Shown here: positions 52,046 through 60,064 of the stretch, piece after piece
How the letters are laid out: each line of letters begins with the position of its first letter
Numbering within the stretch: position 1 is the first letter of the stretch
Program-made: the position numbers and the translations under genes
Notes under the pieces: generated by a model
Databases searched by the model: none
Told to the model about the DNA's origin: nothing
The model's input: only the letters and a program-made list of their open reading frames with translations
Source: Streptomyces marinisediminis
GTDB lineage: Bacteria > Actinomycetota > Actinomycetes > Streptomycetales > Streptomycetaceae
Assembly: GCF_026262575.1 (NCBI RefSeq)
Contig: NZ_JAPKFL010000028.1
Coordinates: 1-64,000 of the forward strand
Direction of reading: 5' to 3'
Length of the DNA stretch: 64,000 bases

Positions 52046-52402
52046 CTAGCTGCCGTTGCTGTTGGCAACATCCTGGGGGTTGACGAGTCCGATCTGGATG
52101 TCTTCTTCCGCAACCATTTCAGCGGTGTCTTGCACGACTGCCGGAGCGTCGGCGCCGCCGCACTGGTTGAGGGCGGAGCCGAGGGGGAGGCCGGCGAGAT
52201 TGCCGTTGGCGGCTCCGGTACCGGAGGTGGTGGCGCCGGTGGCGTGGGCGCCGGTGTGGTGGTTGGCGCAGAAGGTGCCGAAGGCAGGTGAGAGGACGTC
52301 ACCGATGCCGCCGGCTGAGGCGGGGCCTGCGGTGGTCAGTGCGGTGCCCAGGACGGCGGCGGTCAGGGCCGTAGCCGTGGCGGCGGTACGTCGGTTGATC
52401 AC
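52046..52402 (-). CDS. Small secreted protein, distantly chaplin-like
   Basis: A 118-residue exported protein. The signal peptide (RRTAATATALTAAVLG then ASA) is probably cleaved around residue 30. The mature part begins GGIGDVLSPAFGTFCANHHT and contains a second cysteine in ALNQCGG. The piece LSPAFGTFCANH recalls the LNPAFGNTCVN end of chaplins, but the chaplin core (VNVCGNS) is missing, so it is not called a chaplin. The start codon is GTG with a poor ribosome site. The gene sits between direct repeats. Confidence 0.6.
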   Translation of the reverse strand: MINRRTAATATALTAAVLGTALTTAGPASAGGIGDVLSPAFGTFCANHHTGAHATGATTSGTGAANGNLAGLPLGSALNQCGGADAPAVVQDTAEMVAEEDIQIGLVNPQDVANSNGS

Positions 52403-52487
52403 GCCCGGTGCAACGACCGGCCGCCGTCGGCGTTACGTCGCGGCGACGTGCCAGGCCAGCGTCAACAGCACTCGTGATCACTACACC

Positions 52488-52616
52488 CGCTCGTGCCGCA
52501 GCAGCCAGGGTCTGCCCCGTCGCGGCGTCCGGCACGGCGGTCGCCCCGCACGGACGAGGGCGCCCTCCCCACGGATGGAGGGCGCCCTCGTCGTCAGGCC
52601 GGCGGTGCCGCGCGCT
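52488..52616. repeat. Repeat copy 2 (modules B and A around a hairpin)
   Basis: 52488-52539 is the second copy of module B and 52581-52616 the second copy of module A. The ndh terminator lies between them. The secreted-protein gene is enclosed by copies 1 and 2. Confidence 0.8.
52553..52592. terminator. 16-bp hairpin terminator of ndh
   Basis: A perfect 16-bp inverted repeat with an eight-base loop (CCACGGAT), 23 bases past the ndh stop on the minus strand. Confidence 0.8.
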
Positions 52617-54006
52617 AGGAGGCGCGGGCCTTCTGGCGTGCGGTGTCGTCGGCCTCGACGGCGGGCGGCACCGGGCGCGCGGCCTCGTAGAACTCCTCGC
52701 GCGGGTTCTCCATCGCCCCGAGCGAGACGACCTCGCGCTTGAGGAACATGCCCAGCGTCCAGTCGGCGAAGACGCGGATCTTGCGGTTCCAGGTCGGCAC
52801 GGCCAGGCCGTGGTACGCGCGGTGCATGTACCAGGCGAGGCGGCCACGGAGCCTGATCCTGGTCTTCTTGCCCAGGACGATCATCGCGACGCCCTTGTGC
52901 AAGCCGAGCCCGGCCACCGCGCCCTTGTTGGCGTGCTTGTAGTCGGCCTGCGGGAAGCCGCGCATGCCGGAGATGACGTTGTCACCGAGCACCTTGGCCT
53001 GGCGCAGCGCGTGCTGGGCGTTCGGCGGGCACCAGGCGTTCTCGACTCCGGCGGCCCGGGCGGCCAGGTCCGGGATCTGGGCGTTGTCGCCCGCGGCCCA
53101 GGCGTAGTCGGTGCCGGAGACCTGGAGCGTCGCCTGGGTGTCCACGTGGCCGCGCGGGCCGAGCGGGAGGCCGAAGCGGGACAGGGCCGGGTTCGGCTTG
53201 ACGCCCGCCGTCCACACGATGGTGCTGGAGTCGACCTCCAGGCCGTTGTTCAGCACCACGTGGCCGTCCACGCAGGAGTCCATGCCGGTCTTGAGGTAGA
53301 CCTCGACGCCGCGCTTCTGGAGGTGCTCCAGGCCCCACTTGCCCAGCTCGGGCCCGACTTCGGGGAGGATCTTGTCGGCGACGTCGACCAGGACGAAGCG
53401 CATGTCCTCGCGGCTGATGCTCGGGTAGTACTTCGCGGCGTCCCGGGCCAGGTCCTCCACCTCGCCGACGGTCTCCGCGCCCGCGAAGCCGCCGCCGACG
53501 AAGACGAAGGTGAGCGCCTTGCGGCGGACGTCCTCGTCGGTGGTGGAGTCGGCCTTGTCGAGCTGCTCCAGCACGTGGTTGCGCAGGCCGATGGCCTCCT
53601 CGACGCCCTTCATGCCGATGCCCTGCTCGGCCAGGCCCGGGATCGGGAAGGTCCGGGACACGGCGCCGAGCGCGATCACCAGGTAGTCGAAGGGCAGCTC
53701 GTAGGCGTCGCCCACCAGCGGGGTGACGGTGGCGACCTTGCGGTCCTGGTCGATGCCGGAGACGCGGCCGGTGAGGACCTCCGCCTTCGGGAGCACGCGG
53801 CGCAACGGCACCACGACGTGGCGGGGTGAGATGGAGCCAGCGGCGGCTTCGGGGAGGAAGGGCTGGTACGTCATGTAGGAGCGCGGGTCGACGACGGTCA
53901 CGGTCGCCTCGCCGTACCGCATCTTCTTCAGAATGCGGCGCGCTGCGTACAGACCGACGTACCCACCACCTACGACGAGGATGCGAGGACGCTCCGTGGT
54001 GCTCAT
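52615..54006 (-). CDS. ndh: Type II NADH dehydrogenase
   Basis: A 463-residue NDH-2, which passes electrons from NADH to menaquinone without pumping protons. ILVVGGGYVGLYAARRIL binds FAD, TFVFVGGGFAGAETVGEV binds NADH, and YAWAAGDNAQIPD is the second FAD motif. The C-terminal amphipathic stretch (FADWTLGMFLKREVVSLG) attaches it to the membrane. GATACT lies seven bases before the ATG, suggesting a leaderless message, although a longer leader is possible. A Rex-like palindrome lies about 310 bases upstream. Alternative name: FAD-dependent oxidoreductase. Confidence 0.92.
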   Translation of the reverse strand: MSTTERPRILVVGGGYVGLYAARRILKKMRYGEATVTVVDPRSYMTYQPFLPEAAAGSISPRHVVVPLRRVLPKAEVLTGRVSGIDQDRKVATVTPLVGDAYELPFDYLVIALGAVSRTFPIPGLAEQGIGMKGVEEAIGLRNHVLEQLDKADSTTDEDVRRKALTFVFVGGGFAGAETVGEVEDLARDAAKYYPSISREDMRFVLVDVADKILPEVGPELGKWGLEHLQKRGVEVYLKTGMDSCVDGHVVLNNGLEVDSSTIVWTAGVKPNPALSRFGLPLGPRGHVDTQATLQVSGTDYAWAAGDNAQIPDLAARAAGVENAWCPPNAQHALRQAKVLGDNVISGMRGFPQADYKHANKGAVAGLGLHKGVAMIVLGKKTRIRLRGRLAWYMHRAYHGLAVPTWNRKIRVFADWTLGMFLKREVVSLGAMENPREEFYEAARPVPPAVEADDTARQKARAS

Positions 54007-54598
54007 GCCTTCGAGTATCCAGCACCCGAACGGCCGAGGCTCGTGAGCCCCTTCACAAGCTCGCCCCGCACCTCTGCTACACTCCCCCGCCCCGTGACCG
54101 GCACCACACCGCGGGCCGGGAACCGCGCTCCCGCCCCGGGCGTTGTCCACCCCGTGTGAGCTGCGGCCTTGCCGTCACCGTGCGGCCACCGGGGGCCGAC
54201 GCCGCCGCCCCCGCCGGTGGCCGGGACCCGCGTCGGCACCTTGATTTCCAAGCCGGTTCCGGGCTCGGCAAGTTCAAAGAATCGGAAAATCGGGTCCGTC
54301 GGCGCGCTTTTCCTTGTGAAGAACTTCACGAACCTCGTCGCAGTACCGCGCGCGCCACGCCGGCGCGACCCGGGGGACGCGTGCACACGGTGCGGCGCCA
54401 GCCCGTCCGCGCGGGCGCCCCCTGCCCCCCGCGGTCCGCCGGGGGCAGGGGGCGGTCGGGGCCGGGACGTGCCCCCGGAGGCGCACGGCGGGGTCGGATG
54501 CGCGGTCTGCCGGAGTCCGGGTCGGCCGGGGGCACCGGCGAGTCACCCCTGAGGCCCCGGGACCCGAAGCTTCCGGCTCGGCGGGCCCCCGGGTAGGG
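54007..54598. other. Long divergent region between ndh and the CstR-like gene
   Basis: About 590 bases without a convincing gene. 54240-54345 is clearly AT-richer than its surroundings and contains the Rex-like operator. It may hold a distal ndh promoter. Confidence 0.5.
54314..54331. promoter_or_regulatory. Rex operator candidate
   Basis: TTGTGAAGAACTTCACGA fits TTGTGAA-N4-TTCACAA, the Rex-operator form, with one mismatch in the right arm. The inner GTGAAG/CTTCAC is a perfect dyad. Rex is the NAD+/NADH-responsive repressor of respiratory genes in Streptomyces, so ndh is a sensible target. The distance of about 310 bases to the ndh start is unusual. Confidence 0.6.
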
Positions 54599-54612
54599 TA
54601 CCCACGGGGGTA
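54599..54612. promoter_or_regulatory. CstR/CsoR-type operator upstream of the repressor
   Basis: TACCCACGGGGGTA, near-palindromic, is followed by TTCGAC. It lies 17 bases ahead of the CstR-like start. It differs by two central positions from the perfect palindrome at 57251-57264 that precedes the dioxygenase-rhodanese gene. Confidence 0.7.
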
Positions 54613-54629
54613 TTCGACGGGAGTGGTTC

Positions 54630-54914
54630 GTGGAGCTGGTGATGGCGGCCGAGGAACTGAGAACTGTGGTCAACCGGTTGCGGCGGGCCGAGGGGCAGAT
54701 CGCCGGGGTGATCCGGATGATCGAGGAGGGGCGGGACTGCGAGGACGTGGTCACGCAGTTGGCCGCCGCCTCCAGGGCGCTGGACAGAGCGGGGTTCGCG
54801 GTCATCGCCACCGGCCTGCAGCACTGCCTGACCGACCCCGACGCAGCCGCCGACGACGGCGGTCGCGAGGAGATGCGGGCCCGCCTGGAGAAACTCTTCC
54901 TCTCCCTCGCGTGA
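54630..54914 (+). CDS. CsoR-family repressor, CstR-like (persulfide-sensing)
   Basis: A 94-residue all-helical repressor. NRLRRAEGQIAGVIRMIEEG is the family's first helix. Cys37 (GRDCEDVV) and Cys66 (GLQHCL) are conserved, but the position of the copper-binding histidine four residues before the second cysteine is Gly62. Copper sensors have Cys-His-Cys; the Cys-x-Cys form is that of CstR, which reacts with persulfides to form a di- or trisulfide bridge. The GTG follows GGGAG. The next genes are a TSUP exporter and a dioxygenase-rhodanese, which fits sulfane-sulfur control. Confidence 0.8.
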   Translation: MELVMAAEELRTVVNRLRRAEGQIAGVIRMIEEGRDCEDVVTQLAAASRALDRAGFAVIATGLQHCLTDPDAAADDGGREEMRARLEKLFLSLA

Positions 54915-54942
54915 TGCCGGGCGCCGGGCCGGGCGCGCGGGG

Positions 54943-55692
54943 TCAGCTGAGGGCGTCGACGAGCATGAGTGCGGCCACGGCCAGCAGGACGGCCGCGAAG
55001 GCGCGCTGCAGCACGGCCTCGGACACCCTGGCGGCCAGCCGCTGCCCGTCCCACGCACCGAGGATCGCGGTGCCGGTGAAGGGACCGATCACCGTCCAGT
55101 CGAGGCCGACCGTGGTCGCTCCCCGCGTGGCCAGGGCCGCGAGCGAGTTGGCCGAGATGATGAGCAGGCTGGTACCGACGGCGGCCTGCATCTCGAAGGC
55201 CAGCACCGTGACCAATGTCGGGACGACGAGAAACCCCCCGCCGACGCCCAGCAGCCCGGTCAGCGCGCCCAGGCCCGCGCCGGCTCCGGCCACCCGCCCC
55301 GGCCGCGTCCCACCGCCTCCGGGCTGCGCGGTCGACCCGGCCCGCAGCATCCTGACGGCGGCGAAGGCCGCGAAGAGGGCGAAGGCCGCGGTCAGAGCCG
55401 ACTGGGGCAGGCGGGCGGCGGCGGCTCCGGCCGCGGCGGCGGGCACCACTCCCGCCGCCGCGAAGAGCGTGCCGGCCTTCCACCTCACGTGCCCCGCACG
55501 GGCGCGCGCGTACAGAGCGGTGGCGGAGGTCGCGGTGACGATGAGCAGGCTGGCGGTGGTGGCCGCCACGGGAGTGAAACCCAGCAGGTAGATCAACGCC
55601 GGGACGGCCAGAACGCTGCCGCCGCCGCCGAGCGCGCCCAGCGCCGTGCCGACCACCGCCCCCGCGACCAGGGCCAGGACCAGGGAGCTCAC
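54943..55692 (-). CDS. TSUP/TauE-family exporter (sulfite or thiosulfate)
   Basis: A 249-residue protein with about eight helices and the two half-repeats of the TauE/SafE family (GALGGGGSVLAVPALIYLLG and LTGLLGVGGGFLVVPTLVTV). In cst operons it exports the sulfite or thiosulfate produced by persulfide oxidation. GTG start. It lies 164 bases downstream of the dioxygenase-rhodanese gene on the same strand, and is convergent with the CstR-like gene. Confidence 0.85.
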   Translation of the reverse strand: MSSLVLALVAGAVVGTALGALGGGGSVLAVPALIYLLGFTPVAATTASLLIVTATSATALYARARAGHVRWKAGTLFAAAGVVPAAAAGAAAARLPQSALTAAFALFAAFAAVRMLRAGSTAQPGGGGTRPGRVAGAGAGLGALTGLLGVGGGFLVVPTLVTVLAFEMQAAVGTSLLIISANSLAALATRGATTVGLDWTVIGPFTGTAILGAWDGQRLAARVSEAVLQRAFAAVLLAVAALMLVDALS

Positions 55693-55856
55693 GCGGCCGG
55701 GCCACCGTGGTCCCGCCCGTCCACCACGGGCCGACCCGCCGTTACGTCAGTGGTACGCCGGCCCGCCTGGGCCGAGGAGCGGTGGCCGGGGCCCCGGCCA
55801 CGGGGAGAACGGAGAAAGGGCATGCCTGGGGTCGTTTCCATGGTCGTGGCGGGATC

Positions 55857-57230
55857 TCAGTCGGTGACGGGCGGGGTGAGCAGCAGGCCCGCGTCGGCGG
55901 CGGCGTCGAGCCCGTCGTCGACCGCCACCACGGCCCGGCCGGCGGCGTCCAGGAGCGAGGCCGCGATCGCCGCGCGCATCCCGCTCGCGCAGTGCACCCA
56001 CACGGTGCCGTCCGGGACCTCGCCGAGCCGGCCGTGCAGCTCGTGGATGGGGATGTGCACTGACCCGTCGACGTACCCACCCGCGCGTTCGGAGTCCCGC
56101 CGCACGTCCAGCACCACGACCTGTTCACCGCGCTCTCGCGCCCCGACGAGGTCGCCGAAGGCCGCCCGCGGGAAGGAGGCGAGCTGCTCGCCGTCGCGGA
56201 CCCAGCCCGCCGCGGTTCCGGTGGCGGCGGCGGCCGGACGGTCGATGCCGACCCGGGTCAGTTCCCGCTGCGCGTCCGCGAGCTGGTCCGGACTCTCGGC
56301 GAGCAGTGTGACGGGCTTGCCCCACGGAAGCAGCCAGGCCAGGTACGTGGCGAGCTTTCCCTCGCTCTCGAAGTTGTACGACCCGGGCACGTGCCCCGCG
56401 GAGAACGCCACGCGGCTGCGCAGGTCCACCACCCACTCCCCGGCGGCCAGGCGCTCGGCGATGCCCTCGGCGTCCGCGGGCCGCGGCGGCGTGAGGTCCA
56501 CCGGTGCGGGGCCGGCGGCGTTGACCGGGCCCACGTGCGCGTAGTAGGCCGGAACGTCCTCCAGGTTGGCGAGCGTCCGGGCGACGAAGGCGTCCGCGTC
56601 CAGCGTCAGGGCGTCGTTGGTCGCGCGTTCCCGGCCGATCGTGGTCGTGTCCCCCTCGGCCTGGGAACTGGAGCAGAAGCTGCCGAAACCGTGTGTGGGC
56701 AGTACCGGCACCGCGTCGTCCAGCTCGTCGGCCAGGCGGCGTGCGGAGGCGTGCTGCGCTCGGGCCAGCCGCTCGGTCAAGCGGGGTTCGACCAGGTCGG
56801 GCCGCCCCACGGAGCCGATCAGCAGGGAGCCGCCGGTGAACGCCGCCACGCCGCGGCCGTCGGCTTCCAGAGCGTACGAGGTGTGGTGCGGGGTGTGGCC
56901 GGGGGTGGCGATCGCCCGCAGCGACAGGCCCTCGTCGACCGTAAGCGTGTCCCCGTCGGCGACGGGGGTACGAGCGAAGGAGACGTCCGCGGCGGCCGGC
57001 ACCAGGTAACGGGCACCGGTGATCCGGGCCAGTTCCAGTCCTCCGGAGACGTAGTCGTTGTGCACGTGGGTCTCCGCCACCAGCGCGATGCACACGTCGC
57101 GCCGGGCGGCCTCGGCGATCACCCGGTCGATGTCGCGCGGGGGGTCGACCACGACCGCGCGGCGGGCGCCGCCGGCCAGGTAACTGCGGTTGCCCAGGTC
57201 CTCGATTTCCAGGGTCTCGACGAAGAACAC
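55857..57230 (-). CDS. Persulfide dioxygenase-rhodanese fusion (CstB-like)
   Basis: A 457-residue fusion. The N-terminal metallo-beta-lactamase half is ETHE1-like: AETHVHNDYVSGG supplies the HxHxD cluster, IATPGHTPHHTSY another ligand and LPTHGFGSFC the last. Two rhodanese-like domains follow. The first (VVDLRSRVAFSAGHVPGSYN) has no cysteine in its active loop (LLAESPDQ) and is structural. The second (VVVLDVRRDSERAGGYVDGS) has the catalytic Cys in VWVHCASGMRAA. CstB of Staphylococcus, 444 residues, has the same layout and oxidises low-molecular-weight persulfides to thiosulfate. AAAGGAG lies before the GTG. Confidence 0.88.
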   Translation of the reverse strand: MFFVETLEIEDLGNRSYLAGGARRAVVVDPPRDIDRVIAEAARRDVCIALVAETHVHNDYVSGGLELARITGARYLVPAAADVSFARTPVADGDTLTVDEGLSLRAIATPGHTPHHTSYALEADGRGVAAFTGGSLLIGSVGRPDLVEPRLTERLARAQHASARRLADELDDAVPVLPTHGFGSFCSSSQAEGDTTTIGRERATNDALTLDADAFVARTLANLEDVPAYYAHVGPVNAAGPAPVDLTPPRPADAEGIAERLAAGEWVVDLRSRVAFSAGHVPGSYNFESEGKLATYLAWLLPWGKPVTLLAESPDQLADAQRELTRVGIDRPAAAATGTAAGWVRDGEQLASFPRAAFGDLVGARERGEQVVVLDVRRDSERAGGYVDGSVHIPIHELHGRLGEVPDGTVWVHCASGMRAAIAASLLDAAGRAVVAVDDGLDAAADAGLLLTPPVTD

Positions 57231-57250
57231 GGCTGTGGCTCCTTTCGTTG

Positions 57251-57264
57251 TACCCCCGGGGGTA
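57251..57264. promoter_or_regulatory. CstR-type operator upstream of the dioxygenase-rhodanese gene
   Basis: TACCCCCGGGGGTA is a perfect 14-base palindrome with ATTCTCGAC beside it, 20 bases ahead of the dioxygenase-rhodanese start. The same motif precedes the repressor gene. Confidence 0.75.
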
Positions 57265-57444
57265 TTCTCGACCCTAGCAGGCATATGGGCCGGTGCAGGT
57301 GCACGGCCTTTCCGCGGCGCGCCCGGACAGGGCGCCCGGAGCCGTCGCACAGCGGAGCCCGTCGCGCGACCGCCCCGCGGCGTCCGACGCGGCGACACAA
57401 CATCTAGGGCGTCCGCGCGTGCCCACCACCACATGTATGCTCAT
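57265..57444. other. Divergent promoter region, dioxygenase / nrd operon
   Basis: About 180 bases between the CstR-type operator and the cobalamin riboswitch. TATGCT at 57434-57439 is a plausible -10 for the nrd transcript; no clear -35. Confidence 0.45.
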
Positions 57445-57560
57445 CCCGCTGTCGCAGCAGGGGAATCCGGTGGGAGTCCGGAGCTGTCCCGCAACGGTGT
57501 GGGCGGCGCCTTTCGGCGTGCCGCCGCAAGCCCGAGTACCTGCCGACGGCGTCGTACGCG
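57445..57560 (+). ncRNA. Cobalamin (AdoCbl) riboswitch
   Basis: The conserved blocks are in order: GGGAATCCGGTGGGAGTCCG (57461-57480), GCTGTCCCGCAACGGT (57483-57498) and the B12 box CCCGAGTACCTGCCGACGG (57531-57549). The first two form the junction core, and the last is the conserved 3' box. Stems around GGCGGCGCC/GTGCCGCC lie between. It sits 120 bases before nrdA. In Streptomyces this element shuts the class Ia reductase off when adenosylcobalamin is present, leaving the B12-dependent class II enzyme. Confidence 0.9.
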
Positions 57561-57682
57561 TCCGGGCCCCGTGGGATGGGCCGGTGGACGGGAACGCCGG
57601 CGAGCCCTGCCCTGGCAGCGCGCCGCCGCGTGCGCCTGCCGCCTCCCCACGGGGCCGAAGCCGAACGAGGGGAAGCACGCAC

Positions 57683-60064
57683 GTGACCATCGCACCCGCA
57701 GAGCCCGCCTCAGCACTGCTGTTGCGCACGCTCACCGAGGTGAGCTCCGACCTGCCCGCCACCGAGCCGGGCCGGGTGGCCGCCGCCGCGCTGCGCGGCC
57801 GGCAGCCCGGCTCCGACGAGGCCGCGCTGCGCGCGCTGGCGATCGAGGCGGCGGCCGGACTGATCGGCGAGGAACCGCAGTACGCCCGGTTCGCGGCCCG
57901 CCTGCTGACGCTCACGGTGCGCGAGGAGGCGGCCGGCCAGGGCGCCACGTCCTTCTCCGCGTCCGTCGCGCTGGGGCACCGCCAGGGGCTGATCGCCGAC
58001 CGGACGGCCGCCTTCGTGGCCGCCCACGCCGAGGCGCTGGACGCCCTGGTGGAGCGGGCCGAGGCGGACGGCGCGGACGACCGGTTCGAGTTCTTCGGCC
58101 TGCGCACCCTGCACACCCGCTACCTGCTGCGCCACCCGGTCACGCGGCAGGTGATCGAGGCGCCGCAGCACTTCTGGCTCCGCGTGGCGTGCGGTCTGGC
58201 GGCCGACGACAGCACGGAGGCCGTGGCCGAGGTGGCCGAGCTGTACCGGCTGACCAGCGGCCTGGCCTACCTGCCGTCCTCCCCCACGCTGTTCAACTCC
58301 GGCACCCGGCACCCGCAGATGTCCTCCTGCTACCTGCTGGACTCCCCGCGCGACGAGCTGGACTCCATCTACGACCGCTACCACCAGGTGGCGCGGCTGT
58401 CGAAGCACGCCGGCGGCATCGGCATCGCCTACTCCCGCATCCGGGCCCGGGGTTCCCTGATCCGCGGCACCAACGGCCACTCCGGCGGCATCGTGCCGTT
58501 CCTGCGCACGCTGGACGCCTCGGTCGCCGCCGTCAACCAGGGCGGGCGGCGCAAGGGCGCGGCCTGCGTCTACCTGGAGACCTGGCACGCGGACATCGAG
58601 GAGTTCCTCGAACTGCGCGACAACACCGGCGAGGAGGCGCGCCGTACCCACAACCTCAACCTGGCGCACTGGATCCCGGACGAGTTCATGCGCCGCGTGG
58701 AGGCGGACGCCCCGTGGTCGCTGTTCTCCCCGAGCGACGTGCCCGAGCTGCCCGACCTGTGGGGCGCGGAGTTCGACGCCGCCTACCGCGCCGCCGAGGC
58801 GGCCGGCCTGGCCCAGCGCACCGTCCCGGCCCGCCAGCTCTACGCGCGCATGATGCGCACCCTCGCGCAGACCGGCAACGGCTGGATGACGTTCAAGGAC
58901 GCCGCCAACCGCACCGCCAACCAGACCGCCGAGCCGGGCCGCGTCATCCACTCCTCCAACCTGTGCACGGAGATCCTGGAGGTGACCGACGACGGGGAGA
59001 CGGCCGTGTGCAACCTCGGCTCGGTCAACCTGGCCGCGCACCTGACCGACGCGGGCGAGGTGGACTGGGAGCGGCTGGACGCCACCGTGCGCACCGCCGT
59101 GACGTTCCTGGACCGCGTCGTGGACGTCAACTACTACCCGACCGACCAGGCGGCCGCCTCCAACGCGCGCTGGCGCCCGGTCGGCCTGGGGCTGATGGGC
59201 CTGCAGGACGTGCTGTTCCGGCTGCGCCTGCCCTTCGGCTCCGACCGGGCCCGCGCGCTGTCCACCCGGATCTCCGAGCGCGTCATGCTCGCCGCGTACG
59301 AGACCTCCGCGCGGCTCGCCGAGCGCCACGGCCCGCTGCCCGCCTGGGAGTCGACCCGGGCCGCGCGCGGCGTCCTGCACCCGGACCACTACCCCGACGC
59401 CGAGCCCGCCTGGCCCGAGCGCTGGGCCGCGCTGCGGGAGCGGATCGCCCGCACCGGCATGCGCAACGCGCTGCTGCTGGCCATCGCGCCGACGGCGACG
59501 ATCGCCTCGATCGCGGGCGTGTACGAGTGCACCGAGCCGCAGGTGTCCAACCTGTTCAAGCGCGAGACGCTCAGCGGTGAGTTCCTCCAGGTCAACGCCT
59601 ACCTGGTGGACGACCTCAAGCGGCTGGGCCTGTGGCACGAGCGGACCCGGCAGGCGCTGCGCGAGGCGAACGGCTCCGCGCAGGAGCTGCCCGGCCTGCC
59701 GGCCGAGCTGCGGGAGCTGTACCGCACGGCGTGGGAGATCCCGCAGCGGGCGCTCATCGACACGGCCGCCGACCGCACGCCGTATCTGGACCAGGGCCAG
59801 TCCCTGAACCTGTTCCTGGCCGCGCCGACCATCGGCAAGCTCAGCTCGATGTACGCCTACGCGTGGAAGCGCGGCCTGAAGACGACGTACTACCTGCGCT
59901 CGCGCCCCGCGACCCGCATCGCGCAGTCGGCGCGCGGCGCGGCGTCCGTGCCGGCGCAGGCACCCGCCCCCGAGCAGGCGCCCGTGCCGCAGCGGGCGCC
60001 GGGCGGGGAGGACGCCGTCGCCTGCTCCCTGGAAAACCCCGAGACCTGCGAGGCCTGCCAGTGA
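57683..60064 (+). CDS. nrdA: Ribonucleotide reductase class Ia, large subunit
   Basis: A 793-residue NrdA. An ATP-cone-like region occupies the first ~100 residues. Active-site cysteines are in MSSCYLLDSP, SNLCTEILEV (with the catalytic Asn/Glu) and VCNLGSVNLA. The radical-transfer tyrosine pair is in KTTYYLRSRP. The C-terminal CEAC (789-792) is the redox pair that reduces the active site. The tail before it is Ala/Pro-rich. The GTG at 57683 follows GAGGGGAAG. Controlled by the riboswitch upstream and coupled to nrdB by a GTGA overlap. Confidence 0.94.
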   Translation: MTIAPAEPASALLLRTLTEVSSDLPATEPGRVAAAALRGRQPGSDEAALRALAIEAAAGLIGEEPQYARFAARLLTLTVREEAAGQGATSFSASVALGHRQGLIADRTAAFVAAHAEALDALVERAEADGADDRFEFFGLRTLHTRYLLRHPVTRQVIEAPQHFWLRVACGLAADDSTEAVAEVAELYRLTSGLAYLPSSPTLFNSGTRHPQMSSCYLLDSPRDELDSIYDRYHQVARLSKHAGGIGIAYSRIRARGSLIRGTNGHSGGIVPFLRTLDASVAAVNQGGRRKGAACVYLETWHADIEEFLELRDNTGEEARRTHNLNLAHWIPDEFMRRVEADAPWSLFSPSDVPELPDLWGAEFDAAYRAAEAAGLAQRTVPARQLYARMMRTLAQTGNGWMTFKDAANRTANQTAEPGRVIHSSNLCTEILEVTDDGETAVCNLGSVNLAAHLTDAGEVDWERLDATVRTAVTFLDRVVDVNYYPTDQAAASNARWRPVGLGLMGLQDVLFRLRLPFGSDRARALSTRISERVMLAAYETSARLAERHGPLPAWESTRAARGVLHPDHYPDAEPAWPERWAALRERIARTGMRNALLLAIAPTATIASIAGVYECTEPQVSNLFKRETLSGEFLQVNAYLVDDLKRLGLWHERTRQALREANGSAQELPGLPAELRELYRTAWEIPQRALIDTAADRTPYLDQGQSLNLFLAAPTIGKLSSMYAYAWKRGLKTTYYLRSRPATRIAQSARGAASVPAQAPAPEQAPVPQRAPGGEDAVACSLENPETCEACQ

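Noticed and set aside
52046..52402. Chaplin or rodlin identity for the secreted protein
   Set aside because: A fragment resembles the chaplin C terminus, but the core VNVCGNS segment and usual cysteine spacing are absent.
54630..54914. Copper-sensing CsoR
   Set aside because: The essential histidine position is Gly62 and neighbours are sulfur-handling genes, not copper transporters.
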